From positions 1-64,000 of the forward strand of contig CAJQRF010000003.1 of the NCBI GenBank assembly GCA_905612235.1: DNA of 64,000 nt, written 5' to 3'. Position numbers and translations under genes: made by a program. The notes below the pieces were generated by a model. It made no database searches. It was not told the DNA's origin and was given only the letters and a program-made list of their open reading frames with translations. Source of the DNA: an uncultured Pelagibacteraceae bacterium (GTDB taxonomy: Bacteria; Pseudomonadota; Alphaproteobacteria; Pelagibacterales; Pelagibacteraceae). Below, one piece after another: positions 7,897 to 15,861 of the stretch. Numbering within the stretch: the stretch's first letter is position 1; every line of letters begins with the position of its first letter.

Positions 7897-7973
7897 AAAT
7901 AAATTAAATCACAAAAATTATGATTTGTTAGTTGCTTTATTATATTTAATACTTTTGCAATTATATAATTTTG

Positions 7974-8291
7974 CTATTTTTTAGAACTATTAGCAACATA
8001 ATATGATACAGCATCAATTTCTTCTGAAGTTAATAAGCCTTCCTCTCCAAATGCTGGCATTACTCCAAGCCCCTCAGTTACAACACCTTTTACTTGTTCT
8101 TCTGAAGGCTTTAAACTATCTAAATTTGGACCTATATCACCTTTTGAAGCGGCAGCCTTTAAAACATGACAAGCACCGCACATCGCTTTATTGTTATAAA
8201 CCTCCAACCCTAAAGCCATTTTTTCTGAATCTGCTTTTAGATTTATCGTTAAGGAAAACGAAAATAATAAAACAACAATAAAAATTTTCAT
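7974..8291 (-). CDS. sorB: Periplasmic c-type cytochrome, SorB-like
   Basis: 105 aa. Signal peptide of about 20 residues, then one haem attachment site CGACH (Cys38, Cys41, His42) and a likely axial methionine in GVMPAF (Met78): a class I monohaem cytochrome. It lies 34 bases downstream of the sulfite dehydrogenase on the same strand. In SorAB enzymes the molybdenum subunit passes electrons to such a cytochrome, so the pair probably forms a sulfite:cytochrome c oxidoreductase. The symbol is by context; a SoxD-like or generic electron-carrier role is the alternative. Confidence 0.8.
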   Translation of the reverse strand: MKIFIVVLLFSFSLTINLKADSEKMALGLEVYNNKAMCGACHVLKAAASKGDIGPNLDSLKPSEEQVKGVVTEGLGVMPAFGEEGLLTSEEIDAVSYYVANSSKK

Positions 8292-8325
8292 TACAGAAAT
8301 TTAATAACTCTAAATTTTAAAACCT

Positions 8326-9549
8326 TTATACTGCTTTAATATTTACGCTATGATCTTTCCAACCGTTATGAGCGTAGCCTCTTCTATTTTCGTATCTTAT
8401 CTCAGGTTGAGTCTTACCACCGCCAGAAGCCTTGCTTGCAAGATTGTAACTCCCGGGTGCTAAATTTGCTTCAAATACAAACTGTCTCCATGCGTATTTT
8501 CCAAGATCAGGGCCAACAAATTTCGCTTTCTTCCAGCTTTGCCCTCCATCAATTGAAACCTTAACACTTCTAATTTTTTTAGTTCCGCCCATAGCTACAC
8601 CAACTATTTGAACATTTCCTGCTTTTACTGTACCAGTCTCATCTGTTGGTCTAGTTATCCAAGATTTTACAGGCATTTCCCAACATGAAGGATACTGTGA
8701 ACCTTTTTTTCCAATCGGAGATATTCGATAACTTGATTTCATATATTTAACGGTTGACTCAGTTTTAGTAAAAGCAACTTGGCCAAGATGTTTAACATTG
8801 TTAATACCAAAATATCCTGGGGTAACCATTCTCAAAGGACCGCCATGTGCATTAGGCAAAGAAACTCCGTTCATTTCCCAAGCCAACATTGCGTCTTTAT
8901 AAACTTTTTTCGGAACAGATCTTTCAACTTTAGCTTTTTTTGGATCTAAACCTGTGGGCTCATGATCAACACCCGCTGATGTCATAAAAACTGCATCACT
9001 ATCAACGCCACCACATGCATCTACCACCACTTTCATAGGAACGCCTGTCCAAACAACACATGCTGCTGCTCCAGTTTTCCATTGAGATCCTCTAACTTCA
9101 TGTGCAAAAAAACCTCTGCCATTTCCTGAACATTGTAATATCGTTGCCATTGTTGTGTGGCCTAATTTTTTCAATTGTGCCAAAGAAAAAGTTTTAGGAT
9201 TCTTAACTCCTTTAATACTTACTTTCCAATTATTTCTATCTCCAATTTGTGTGTCGGACATAGTCGGCATATTATTTCTAATGTAAATATTTCTATTTGG
9301 AGTTATTAAACTTTCCCCAATTGCACTTCTATGTGTCTCAATACCTTTTTTAGAATGAACGATGAGAGCATCCCTATTTTTCCATTTAATAAAATCTGGT
9401 AAACCTTTTAAATCAGCATCTTCATGATTGGCTTTTGCAATTGATATTGGTAGTACCGATGTTGCGGCAGCTACCCCAACTAAAGTAACTGAACCTGTTA
9501 AAAAATTCCTTTTACTAGTATCAATCTTTTTTATAATTCTTTTTTTCAT
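8326..9549 (-). CDS. sorA: Sulfite dehydrogenase, SorA-like molybdoenzyme
   Basis: 407 aa of the sulfite oxidase family, oxidising sulfite to sulfate in the periplasm. I start it at the ATG at 9549, seven to ten bases behind a strong GGAGGAG; the track begins one codon earlier at TTG. The leader TSKRNFLTGSVTLVGVAA is Tat-like but has Lys-Arg instead of Arg-Arg. The molybdenum-ligating cysteine is Cys140 in ATILQCSGNGR. The molybdopterin domain covers about residues 50-290 and the Ig-like Mo-co dimerisation domain about 295-405. There is no haem or b5 domain, so electrons must leave through a separate carrier such as the cytochrome immediately downstream. SoxC is the other close family. Sulfite could come from taurine or other C2-C3 sulfonates. 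Confidence 0.88.
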   Translation of the reverse strand: MKKRIIKKIDTSKRNFLTGSVTLVGVAAATSVLPISIAKANHEDADLKGLPDFIKWKNRDALIVHSKKGIETHRSAIGESLITPNRNIYIRNNMPTMSDTQIGDRNNWKVSIKGVKNPKTFSLAQLKKLGHTTMATILQCSGNGRGFFAHEVRGSQWKTGAAACVVWTGVPMKVVVDACGGVDSDAVFMTSAGVDHEPTGLDPKKAKVERSVPKKVYKDAMLAWEMNGVSLPNAHGGPLRMVTPGYFGINNVKHLGQVAFTKTESTVKYMKSSYRISPIGKKGSQYPSCWEMPVKSWITRPTDETGTVKAGNVQIVGVAMGGTKKIRSVKVSIDGGQSWKKAKFVGPDLGKYAWRQFVFEANLAPGSYNLASKASGGGKTQPEIRYENRRGYAHNGWKDHSVNIKAV

Positions 9550-9665
9550 CAATCTCCTCCTGTTAGACCTTTAATATAAGCTTATTATAAATAATTAAGT
9601 ATTAATTTCAATACAACAAAGGCGTTATTATATATAAACTTTCACTTTCTGATTGAAAAACAAAA

Positions 9666-9691
9666 CTCTTAAACAATTCTCTTAAACAATT
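9666..9691. repeat. 13-bp perfect tandem repeat in a divergent promoter region
   Basis: ctcttaaacaatt occurs twice in exact succession, followed by an agagag stretch that could pair with the ctct starts. It lies 40 bases upstream of the DUF1289 gene and about 115 bases upstream of the sulfite dehydrogenase, in the 179-bp divergent spacer. It could be a regulator site or a replication slip. Confidence 0.65.
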
Positions 9692-9731
9692 AGAGAGAAA
9701 TAAAAAAAACAGCTATATCTATATAAATATA

Positions 9732-9953
9732 ATGGTAGAAACAACTGAAGATAAAAAGAAATACAAACTTACACACAAACAAGTAGATAAAACTGTAGAC
9801 TCTCCATGTATCCAAGTTTGCGCGTATGATGAAAAAGAAGAATTTTGTATTGGATGCTATAGAACTAAACAAGAATTACAAGATTGGTGGATTATGACTA
9901 GAGAACAAAAGCTAGAAGCATTAAAAAAACTTGAGAACGGTTATGAAGATTAA
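9732..9953 (+). CDS. DUF1289 small cysteine-rich protein
   Basis: 73 aa. The motif SPCIQVCAYDEKEEFCIGCYR (residues 23-43) holds four cysteines in the C-x3-C-x8-C-x2-C arrangement typical of DUF1289, probably binding iron-sulfur or zinc, followed by a Trp-rich helix (DWWIMTREQKLEALKKL). Function of the family is unknown. The position between two blocks of molybdenum-cofactor genes may be accidental. Confidence 0.88.
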   Translation: MVETTEDKKKYKLTHKQVDKTVDSPCIQVCAYDEKEEFCIGCYRTKQELQDWWIMTREQKLEALKKLENGYED

Positions 9954-9959
9954 AGACAA

Positions 9960-11207
9960 CTAGCTATTGGGAATTAAAGGCACCCATTCAATAATGTCAC
10001 CTTTTTTAAATTTACCTTTTCCTTCAGGAAATATTCCCCAGCAATTTGCTTTGACAAATGATTTAATTTTATTTGATTGTTGTCCCGATAAAACCTCTAA
10101 TTGCACTAACCCTTTGCTGTTAATTTTCACAAAACAACGAACAAAATGCGTAAAATTCTTTATCTTGAAATACTTATTGCTCAGTTTGGCTGTAGACTTA
10201 TTTTCTATTTCCATGCCTAGACTTTTTCGAATCAATGGATAAACAAAAAAACGAAACCCTGCCGCTGCTGAAATAGGATTGCCAGGAAGACCAAAAAATA
10301 ATTTATTATTATTTTTAAACTTTGATAACATTATGGGTCTGCCAGGTTTAATTGCTACTCCTTTAAAACATTTTTTAAAACTAAATTTATCTATGAGTGT
10401 TGAAATAAAATCAAATTTTCCAGCAGAAATAGCGCCTGAAGTTACAATTATATCTGTATCTGAATCTTTTAATTTTTTTAAAATTTTATTAAGCTTTTCT
10501 GGGTTGCTATCTTTTATAATTCCACCATCAATAATATTAAAATGTAAATTTTCTCCAAACGCTTTGAAATAATGGTTATTTGAATTACGCACTTGCCAAG
10601 GCAATATACTTTTAGATTTGAAGCTTATTATTTCGTTGCCTGTAGACAGGAAGGTTATTTTTGGTTTTTTTTTAACTTCAATATCTTTAATTCCAAGAGT
10701 TGTTAGTGCCATAATATGTTTTGGTTGAATAACCTCTCCTTTTTTAACTACCAAATCTTTTAGTTGATAATCTTCCCCAGCAAATCGTATGAATGAAAAT
10801 TTTTTTACTTCTCTGTTGATTATAATATGAGTGGGCTTTCCTTTTGTTGGAAAGTATTTGGCTTTTTCAACAGCCAAAACTGAGTCAAATGGCTTAGGAA
10901 CTAAACCGCCTGTCATAATTTCTATTACGGAATCTTTGAAATAACTTTTTATCTTAGGGTTGTCTCCTGCTGCGATAGTTTTAATAATTTTAAATTTTTT
11001 TGGTTTTTTTATTGAAGTTTTTTTTGTTTCTTTGGCTATTACAGCAAAACCATCAAATGCAGTGTTATTATGCAGAGGATTGACTGAGGGAGATCTAATA
11101 TCAGAATCACAAATTCTATTTACTGAATTTAAAATAGAAATTTTTTCACTATTTATTTTTAAAGAAATTTTTTTTATTATATTTATAGCTTCTTTATACT
11201 GAATCAT
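9960..11207 (-). CDS. moeA: Molybdopterin molybdenumtransferase MoeA
   Basis: 415 aa. MoeA ligates molybdate to adenylylated molybdopterin. Recognisable features: NPLHNNTAFDGFAV (residues 39-52; the family has the N-x-S-x-M/A-D-G-F/Y-A motif), EIMTGGLVPKPFD (94-106), the MoCF-biosynthesis domain with FLSTGNEI, VTSGAISAGKFDF and FGLPGNPISAA, and a C-terminal beta-barrel domain. The stop of moaC is one base upstream, and mobA overlaps moaC, giving a mobA-moaC-moeA operon. No mogA/moaB is in the window, so the adenylylation step must be encoded elsewhere. Confidence 0.95.
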   Translation of the reverse strand: MIQYKEAINIIKKISLKINSEKISILNSVNRICDSDIRSPSVNPLHNNTAFDGFAVIAKETKKTSIKKPKKFKIIKTIAAGDNPKIKSYFKDSVIEIMTGGLVPKPFDSVLAVEKAKYFPTKGKPTHIIINREVKKFSFIRFAGEDYQLKDLVVKKGEVIQPKHIMALTTLGIKDIEVKKKPKITFLSTGNEIISFKSKSILPWQVRNSNNHYFKAFGENLHFNIIDGGIIKDSNPEKLNKILKKLKDSDTDIIVTSGAISAGKFDFISTLIDKFSFKKCFKGVAIKPGRPIMLSKFKNNNKLFFGLPGNPISAAAGFRFFVYPLIRKSLGMEIENKSTAKLSNKYFKIKNFTHFVRCFVKINSKGLVQLEVLSGQQSNKIKSFVKANCWGIFPEGKGKFKKGDIIEWVPLIPNS

Positions 11208-11208
11208 T

Positions 11209-11745
11209 TTAAAGATTTAATGTTTTTTTTATCTTGTCTGGAATTCCGTCTGGGTTAATCCATAGACCTTTTTTACCACCAGATTTTACTAACAATTTTG
11301 TATTAGTAATTTTTAAATTTGGCTCTACAATTTTTGAAAGATCATAAATAGCTAGTAGCGCTGAACTTACTCCCGATAAAGCTTCCATTTCTACACCTGT
11401 TTTAGAATTTGCTGAAACTAAACAATAAACAATGATTGAATATTTTTTTTCATCAATTTCTGTATGTAAAGAAATATGGTCTAAGGGTAATGGATGACAA
11501 AGAGGTATTAGTTCACTTGTTTTTTTTACACCATTAATTCCTGCAACTTCAGCAATAGAAAGTGGGTCACCTTTGGGCATTTTTTTAATTTTAATAAGTT
11601 CAATTACCTGTGATCCTAAGATTATTTCACCTGTAGCTAATGCTTTACGATGAGTTGCGTCTTTGCTGCTAACATCAACCATTTTGTAGCCAGATGTTGA
11701 AAATATCTTATTTAAAGAGTCTTCTATTTTATTATTTTTATTCAT
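11209..11745 (-). CDS. moaC: Cyclic pyranopterin monophosphate synthase MoaC
   Basis: 178 aa, slightly longer than the usual 160 because of about 15 extra residues at each end. MoaC converts 3',8-cyclo-GTP into cPMP. The signature AEVAGINGVKKTSELIPLCHPLPLD (residues 64-88) is complete, as is the TGVEMEALSGVSSALLAIYDL segment (115-135) with the catalytic residues. The C-terminus KSGGKKG matches the family. Its ATG lies 8 bases inside mobA, so translation is coupled. Confidence 0.95.
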   Translation of the reverse strand: MNKNNKIEDSLNKIFSTSGYKMVDVSSKDATHRKALATGEIILGSQVIELIKIKKMPKGDPLSIAEVAGINGVKKTSELIPLCHPLPLDHISLHTEIDEKKYSIIVYCLVSANSKTGVEMEALSGVSSALLAIYDLSKIVEPNLKITNTKLLVKSGGKKGLWINPDGIPDKIKKTLNL

Positions 11746-12358
11746 TTATTTTTAAGCTTAATTTTTTTGCAAACTCCAAATCTGCATCAGTATTTATGTT
11801 AAAAAATGGATCATATTTTTTAAATTTAAATTCTAAATTTTTTATACTATTCGTTTTTGTCCAGTCCTGAACTTTTCTAACTTTATTATTAACTAGGTCA
11901 TTATGAAGTTTGTCATAAAGATCTAATGACCACAAACCAAAAATATTATGCTTACGACCGTGAGAACTTGCGCAAAGTATTAGAGATTCCTTTTTTTTTG
12001 ACTCTTCAATAAATTTTGAAATAACAGCTTCAGGGAAAAAAGGAGTGTCACAAGGAAAAGTTGCAACCCAAGAACAATTAGGAGAATTTTCTTTCGCCCA
12101 CTTCATTGCTGTAAGAATTCCTACCAAAGGTCCAAGCTGCCCATTAATGCAATCTTTTACTGTTATTAAATTATTTTTAGTAAAAAATTCATTTTCTTGA
12201 TTTGTTATTATAATTAAATCTTTTAAATATTTTTTTACTTTTTGAATTGTGTAATCAATAAGTTTCATATTATTAAGTTCAAGAAAAAGTTTATCTTTTC
12301 CCATTCTTTTTGATTTGCCGCCAGCAAGGATTGCTCCAAGTATATTGTGTTCGTTCAT
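11738..12358 (-). CDS. mobA: Molybdenum cofactor guanylyltransferase MobA
   Basis: 206 aa when started at the ATG giving MNEHNILGAILAGG. The track's start 26 codons upstream adds a hydrophobic stretch (ISLSIILFIVFSLTFIICF) that would run into the divergent IscU-like gene and does not belong to the family. AILAGGKSKRMGKDK (residues 9-23) is the nucleotidyltransferase signature with the GG and lysine that bind GTP; WVATFPCDTPFF (about 94-105) carries the metal-binding aspartate. MobA makes the bis-MGD form needed by the formate dehydrogenase, whereas SorA uses the simpler cofactor. Confidence 0.93.
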   Translation of the reverse strand: MNEHNILGAILAGGKSKRMGKDKLFLELNNMKLIDYTIQKVKKYLKDLIIITNQENEFFTKNNLITVKDCINGQLGPLVGILTAMKWAKENSPNCSWVATFPCDTPFFPEAVISKFIEESKKKESLILCASSHGRKHNIFGLWSLDLYDKLHNDLVNNKVRKVQDWTKTNSIKNLEFKFKKYDPFFNINTDADLEFAKKLSLKINE

Positions 12359-12398
12359 AAAACAAATTATAAATGTTAAAGAAAATACAATAAACAAA

Positions 12399-12797
12399 AT
12401 GATAGATAAAGAAATCATAAAAATAGCTTCCAACACAGAAAATCATGGTGTGCTTGATAATCACACTCATTTTTCAAAGCTTAAAAATGCTATCTGCGGC
12501 GATGAGATGAAAGTTTATTTATTAGTTAAAAATAATAAAATAATAAATTTTAAATACGAGTGTGAATCTTGCATTTACTGTCAAGCATCAGTGAGCCTTC
12601 TCTCAAAAAATGCAAAAAACAAATCCATTGAAAATATTAAAAATTTTGCTTTAACTGCAAAAAATTCTTTTAGTGTAAATTCTACATTTAATAATGATTG
12701 GAAAGATTTTAATAAAATAATAACCATTAATAATATTGCTAGAAAAGAATGTTTATTACTACCTATTAATGCTGCTGTAGATGCATTAAGTAACTAA
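12399..12797 (+). CDS. IscU/NifU-N-like Fe-S scaffold
   Basis: 132 aa from the ATG giving MIDKEIIKIAS; the track's start at 12315 lies inside mobA. The IscU pattern is retained: CGDE (Cys33), a second cysteine region CESCIYCQASVSLL (Cys55, Cys58, Cys61) and a third cysteine in ARKECLLLP (Cys118). The middle region replaces the usual GxGC with a denser cluster of three cysteines, so it is a divergent member. The gene is divergent from mobA with a 40-base gap and 6 bases ahead of the HPP gene. Position beside fdhD and formate dehydrogenase suggests supply of clusters for this enzyme; a generic scaffold role is equally possible. Confidence 0.75.
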   Translation: MIDKEIIKIASNTENHGVLDNHTHFSKLKNAICGDEMKVYLLVKNNKIINFKYECESCIYCQASVSLLSKNAKNKSIENIKNFALTAKNSFSVNSTFNNDWKDFNKIITINNIARKECLLLPINAAVDALSN

Positions 12798-12803
12798 ATA
12801 ATT

Positions 12804-13295
12804 ATGAATTTAAGAAAAATAATTTGTTGGCCACCCTTATTAGCCGGTATAGGAGCTGGAGTAACTATAGTAATACTTGGATTCATTACTTACGAGTCTA
12901 TTCTATCTGACACCAATTATGGTCTTTGGCTTTTTGCGTCTTTTGGATCTTCGGTAGTAATAGTTTTTGGTTATCCTGATAATGTTTTTGCGCAGCCTAA
13001 AAATTTATTTTTTGGCCATTTACTAACATCATTTATAGGTATTTTTTTTCTAACATTTTTTGAAGTAAATTTTATTACAATAGGTATAGCTGTTGGAATT
13101 GCAGTTATGCTTATGATTGCTTTAAAAATTACACACCCGCCTGCGGGAGGAAATCCTATAGCTGTTATGCTTGGTGGTGTTTCTTTTCAGTTTTTAATAT
13201 TCCCTGTTATGGTGGGAGCAATAACAATTATTATTGGCGGCATAATCTACAATAGTTTAATTTTAAAAAGAAAATATCCAATTTCTTGGAAATAG
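12804..13295 (+). CDS. HPP-family integral membrane protein
   Basis: 163 aa with four to five transmembrane helices. It contains the diagnostic HPPAGGNP (about residues 111-118) and the FGSSVVIVFGYPDNVFAQPKN region (46-66) of the HPP family. Some HPP proteins in plants and cyanobacteria transport nitrite across chloroplast or cell membranes, and others are fused to CBS domains. No CBS domain here. It sits between the IscU-like gene and fdhD on the same strand; transport of a small anion such as formate or nitrite is a guess from context. Confidence 0.85.
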   Translation: MNLRKIICWPPLLAGIGAGVTIVILGFITYESILSDTNYGLWLFASFGSSVVIVFGYPDNVFAQPKNLFFGHLLTSFIGIFFLTFFEVNFITIGIAVGIAVMLMIALKITHPPAGGNPIAVMLGGVSFQFLIFPVMVGAITIIIGGIIYNSLILKRKYPISWK

Positions 13296-13351
13296 TTATC
13301 TTATTTTTTTAAAAGATTGCTCAAATCTATCTCCTCTAATACTATTAAAAT

Positions 13352-14194
13352 ATGAATTCAAAATATCAAACTATAAAGTATAAAGGAAATAAACCATCGA
13401 CTGTAAATGATTTGGTTTCTATTGAAGAACCTCTAGAAATGTCAGTGCGTTACAAAAAAAATAAAAAGTGGATAAATGATTCAATTTCAATAACGATGCG
13501 AACACCTAAATATGATGAAGATTTAATTGTAGGTTTGTTATTTTGTGAAGGAATTGTTAGTAAAATATCTGAAGTAGAACAAATAGAATTTTTGGGTGAT
13601 GAGGTTGGTAAATTTAAAATTCAAAATAAAATTCAAATAACTTTAAATAATGGCGAAAACCTTGATATTAAACATCTTAGAAGAAATTTTTTAACAAATT
13701 CGAGTTGTGGCGTTTGTGGAAAAACGTCAATGGATTCATTAGAAATAATTTGTAAAACTAAAATAAACAAAGATAGTCCTAAAATTAAAAGTTCTCTAAT
13801 AACTGAGGTTCCTAATATTTTAAGACAAAACCAGTCAGAATTTTCAAAAACAGGAGGAATACATGCAAGCGCACTTTTTAATACCGATGGAAAGCCTTTG
13901 GTAATTAGAGAGGATGTTGGTAGACATAACGCTTTGGACAAAGTAATTGGTCACAGTTTTAAAAATTCTATTTTTGATACAAGGAATCAATTTATAGCTT
14001 GTTCAGGTAGGTTAAGTTTTGAATTAGTCCAAAAAAGCCTAATGGCAAATATTGGCTTGTTAATGGGCGTGGGTGCGCCAACAAGTCTTGCTATAGACTT
14101 GGCAAAACGGTCTGATATGACATTAATTGGTTTTGTTAAATCAGATAGTTTTAATATATATTGTGGTGAAAATAGAATTTTAAAAATAAATTAA
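13352..14194 (+). CDS. fdhD: Formate dehydrogenase accessory sulfurtransferase FdhD
   Basis: 280 aa. FdhD passes sulfur from a cysteine desulfurase to the bis-MGD cofactor of formate dehydrogenase, making the essential sulfido ligand. The sulfur-relay cysteines are in SSCGVCGKTS (about residues 117-126), and the C-terminal half has the family's KTGGIHASALF, REDVGRHNALDKVIG and CSGRLSFELVQK segments. One base separates its stop from the next gene's start, which ties it to the formate dehydrogenase operon. Confidence 0.95.
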   Translation: MNSKYQTIKYKGNKPSTVNDLVSIEEPLEMSVRYKKNKKWINDSISITMRTPKYDEDLIVGLLFCEGIVSKISEVEQIEFLGDEVGKFKIQNKIQITLNNGENLDIKHLRRNFLTNSSCGVCGKTSMDSLEIICKTKINKDSPKIKSSLITEVPNILRQNQSEFSKTGGIHASALFNTDGKPLVIREDVGRHNALDKVIGHSFKNSIFDTRNQFIACSGRLSFELVQKSLMANIGLLMGVGAPTSLAIDLAKRSDMTLIGFVKSDSFNIYCGENRILKIN

Positions 14195-14195
14195 T

Positions 14196-15854
14196 ATGTC
14201 AAAAAATATAAGCAAACTCTCTGGAAGAAAAGGCCTTAAAAATAATCTCTTTCAACGAATGATTGATATAACGAGCAAATCTAAAAACGGTAAAGATATT
14301 AAACAACTAGCTGATGAATATAATGTTGGAATGTCAACTATACACGGTGCGGAAAGTTTTTATGAATTTTTAAGACCTGAGCATAAAGAAAAAAAAGCCT
14401 GGGTATGCAATGGCAGTGCATGTATGTGTGCTGGAAATCAAGATGCACTTAAAGAAAAGTTAGTTGATAAATTAGGTAAAGATAAAGTTGGAGAAATGTT
14501 TTGTTTAGGTCATTGTTACGAAAATACAGCTTTTCATTACAATGGTTACAATTACTCAGGAAAAGACATTGATCAAATTGATGAAATTATAAAAGGGAAA
14601 AAGATAAATGAAAAAAATATTAATTCAGTAAGTCATGCAACAACAAGCATATTGATGGGTGAGGACTTGTCTTCTATTGAAAAATTTAAAGATTTGCTAT
14701 TACAAACTTTAAAAAAAGATAAACAAGATACTCTTAAAACTATAACTGAATCAAACCTTTGTGGTAGAGGTGGAGCAGGTTTTCCAACTGGAATGAAATG
14801 GAATTTTTGTAGCAAAGAAAAAGAGAAAAAAAAATATGTGATATGTAATGCAGACGAAGGAGACTCGGGCGCTTTTTCTGATAGATATCTCTTGGAAGAC
14901 CAACCTCTTAAAGTTCTATTTGGAATGATTGCTTGTGCTTATATTATAGGAAGCGACGAAGGTGTCCTTTATATTAGAGGCGAATATCCAAAATCAATCG
15001 AGATCATTAATGGCACAATCAACGAATTAAAAAAATTAAATCTTCTAGGTAAAAATATTTTAGGTACTGATTTTTCTTGTGATTTATATATTTGTATTGG
15101 TCAAGGCGCCTACATATGTGGAGAAGAAACTGCTTTGATAGCATCTATTGAAGGAAGAAGAGCTGAAGTTGATGTTCGTCCACCTTTTCCAACAGTTGAA
15201 GGATTATATAAAAAACCAACTGTAGTTAACAACGTGGAAACTTTGGCGGCAATAGCTTCTATACTAAAACATGGAGCTAAGTCTTTTTCATCTATAGGCA
15301 ATATCAAATCCGCAGGAACTAAACTTGTGTGTTTAGATAGTTTATTTAAAAATCCTGGTGTTTATGAAATGGATATGGGAACTCCTATGAAAAAAATAAT
15401 TTACGATATTGGTGGTGGGTTTATTGAACCTGTAAAAGCTTTGCAAGTTGGAGGGCCATTAGGTGGTGTAATTCCAATCGAAGAAGTTGAAAAACTAAAT
15501 TTAGATTTTCAAGAATTTACTAAAGCTGGTTTTATGCTGGGGCATGGCAGTATTGTGAGTATTCCAAAAAGTTTTAATATGATCGAGTACATACATCATT
15601 TATTTAAATTTACTGCAGAGGAATCTTGTGGAAAATGCTTTCCTGGAAGGCTTGGCTCTTATCGAGGTAAAGAAATGTTTGATCAAGCTGTTAATAAAAC
15701 GAATAAAATTCCAATGAAGCTTTTAAATGAACTTCTTGTTACTATGCAAAAAGGTAGTTTATGTGCTCTTTGTGGAGCTATTCCGGTGCCTATTCAAAAC
15801 ATATTAAAATATTTTACCCATGAATTTAAAACTGATATAAACCAGGAAGCTTAG
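14196..15854 (+). CDS. fdsB: NAD-dependent formate dehydrogenase beta subunit (NuoE-NuoF fusion)
   Basis: 552 aa. Residues 1-145 form a NuoE-like part: a helical segment (LADEYNVGMSTIHGAESFYEFL) and a thioredoxin-like 2Fe-2S domain with cysteines in CNGSACMCAG and MFCLGHCYE. Residues about 160-550 are NuoF-like: GRGGAGFPTGMKW binds NAD/FMN, CNADEGDSGAFSDR and GAYICGEETALI are FMN motifs, and ESCGKCFPGRLG plus CALCG provide the 4Fe-4S cysteines. The subunit takes electrons from the alpha subunit and reduces NAD. Because the NuoE part includes the helical bundle, it may replace a separate gamma subunit; no fdsG or fdsD gene is nearby. Confidence 0.92.
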   Translation: MSKNISKLSGRKGLKNNLFQRMIDITSKSKNGKDIKQLADEYNVGMSTIHGAESFYEFLRPEHKEKKAWVCNGSACMCAGNQDALKEKLVDKLGKDKVGEMFCLGHCYENTAFHYNGYNYSGKDIDQIDEIIKGKKINEKNINSVSHATTSILMGEDLSSIEKFKDLLLQTLKKDKQDTLKTITESNLCGRGGAGFPTGMKWNFCSKEKEKKKYVICNADEGDSGAFSDRYLLEDQPLKVLFGMIACAYIIGSDEGVLYIRGEYPKSIEIINGTINELKKLNLLGKNILGTDFSCDLYICIGQGAYICGEETALIASIEGRRAEVDVRPPFPTVEGLYKKPTVVNNVETLAAIASILKHGAKSFSSIGNIKSAGTKLVCLDSLFKNPGVYEMDMGTPMKKIIYDIGGGFIEPVKALQVGGPLGGVIPIEEVEKLNLDFQEFTKAGFMLGHGSIVSIPKSFNMIEYIHHLFKFTAEESCGKCFPGRLGSYRGKEMFDQAVNKTNKIPMKLLNELLVTMQKGSLCALCGAIPVPIQNILKYFTHEFKTDINQEA

Positions 15855-15861
15855 AGGAATA

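Noticed and set aside
7250-7984. 244-codon plus-strand ORF over moaA
   Set aside because: Antisense to a complete MoaA with both iron-sulfur motifs; the long open frame is a by-product of low GC.
12359-12436. Extended N-terminus of MobA
   Set aside because: The added stretch is hydrophobic, overlaps the divergent IscU-like gene and precedes the conserved AILAGG start of the family.
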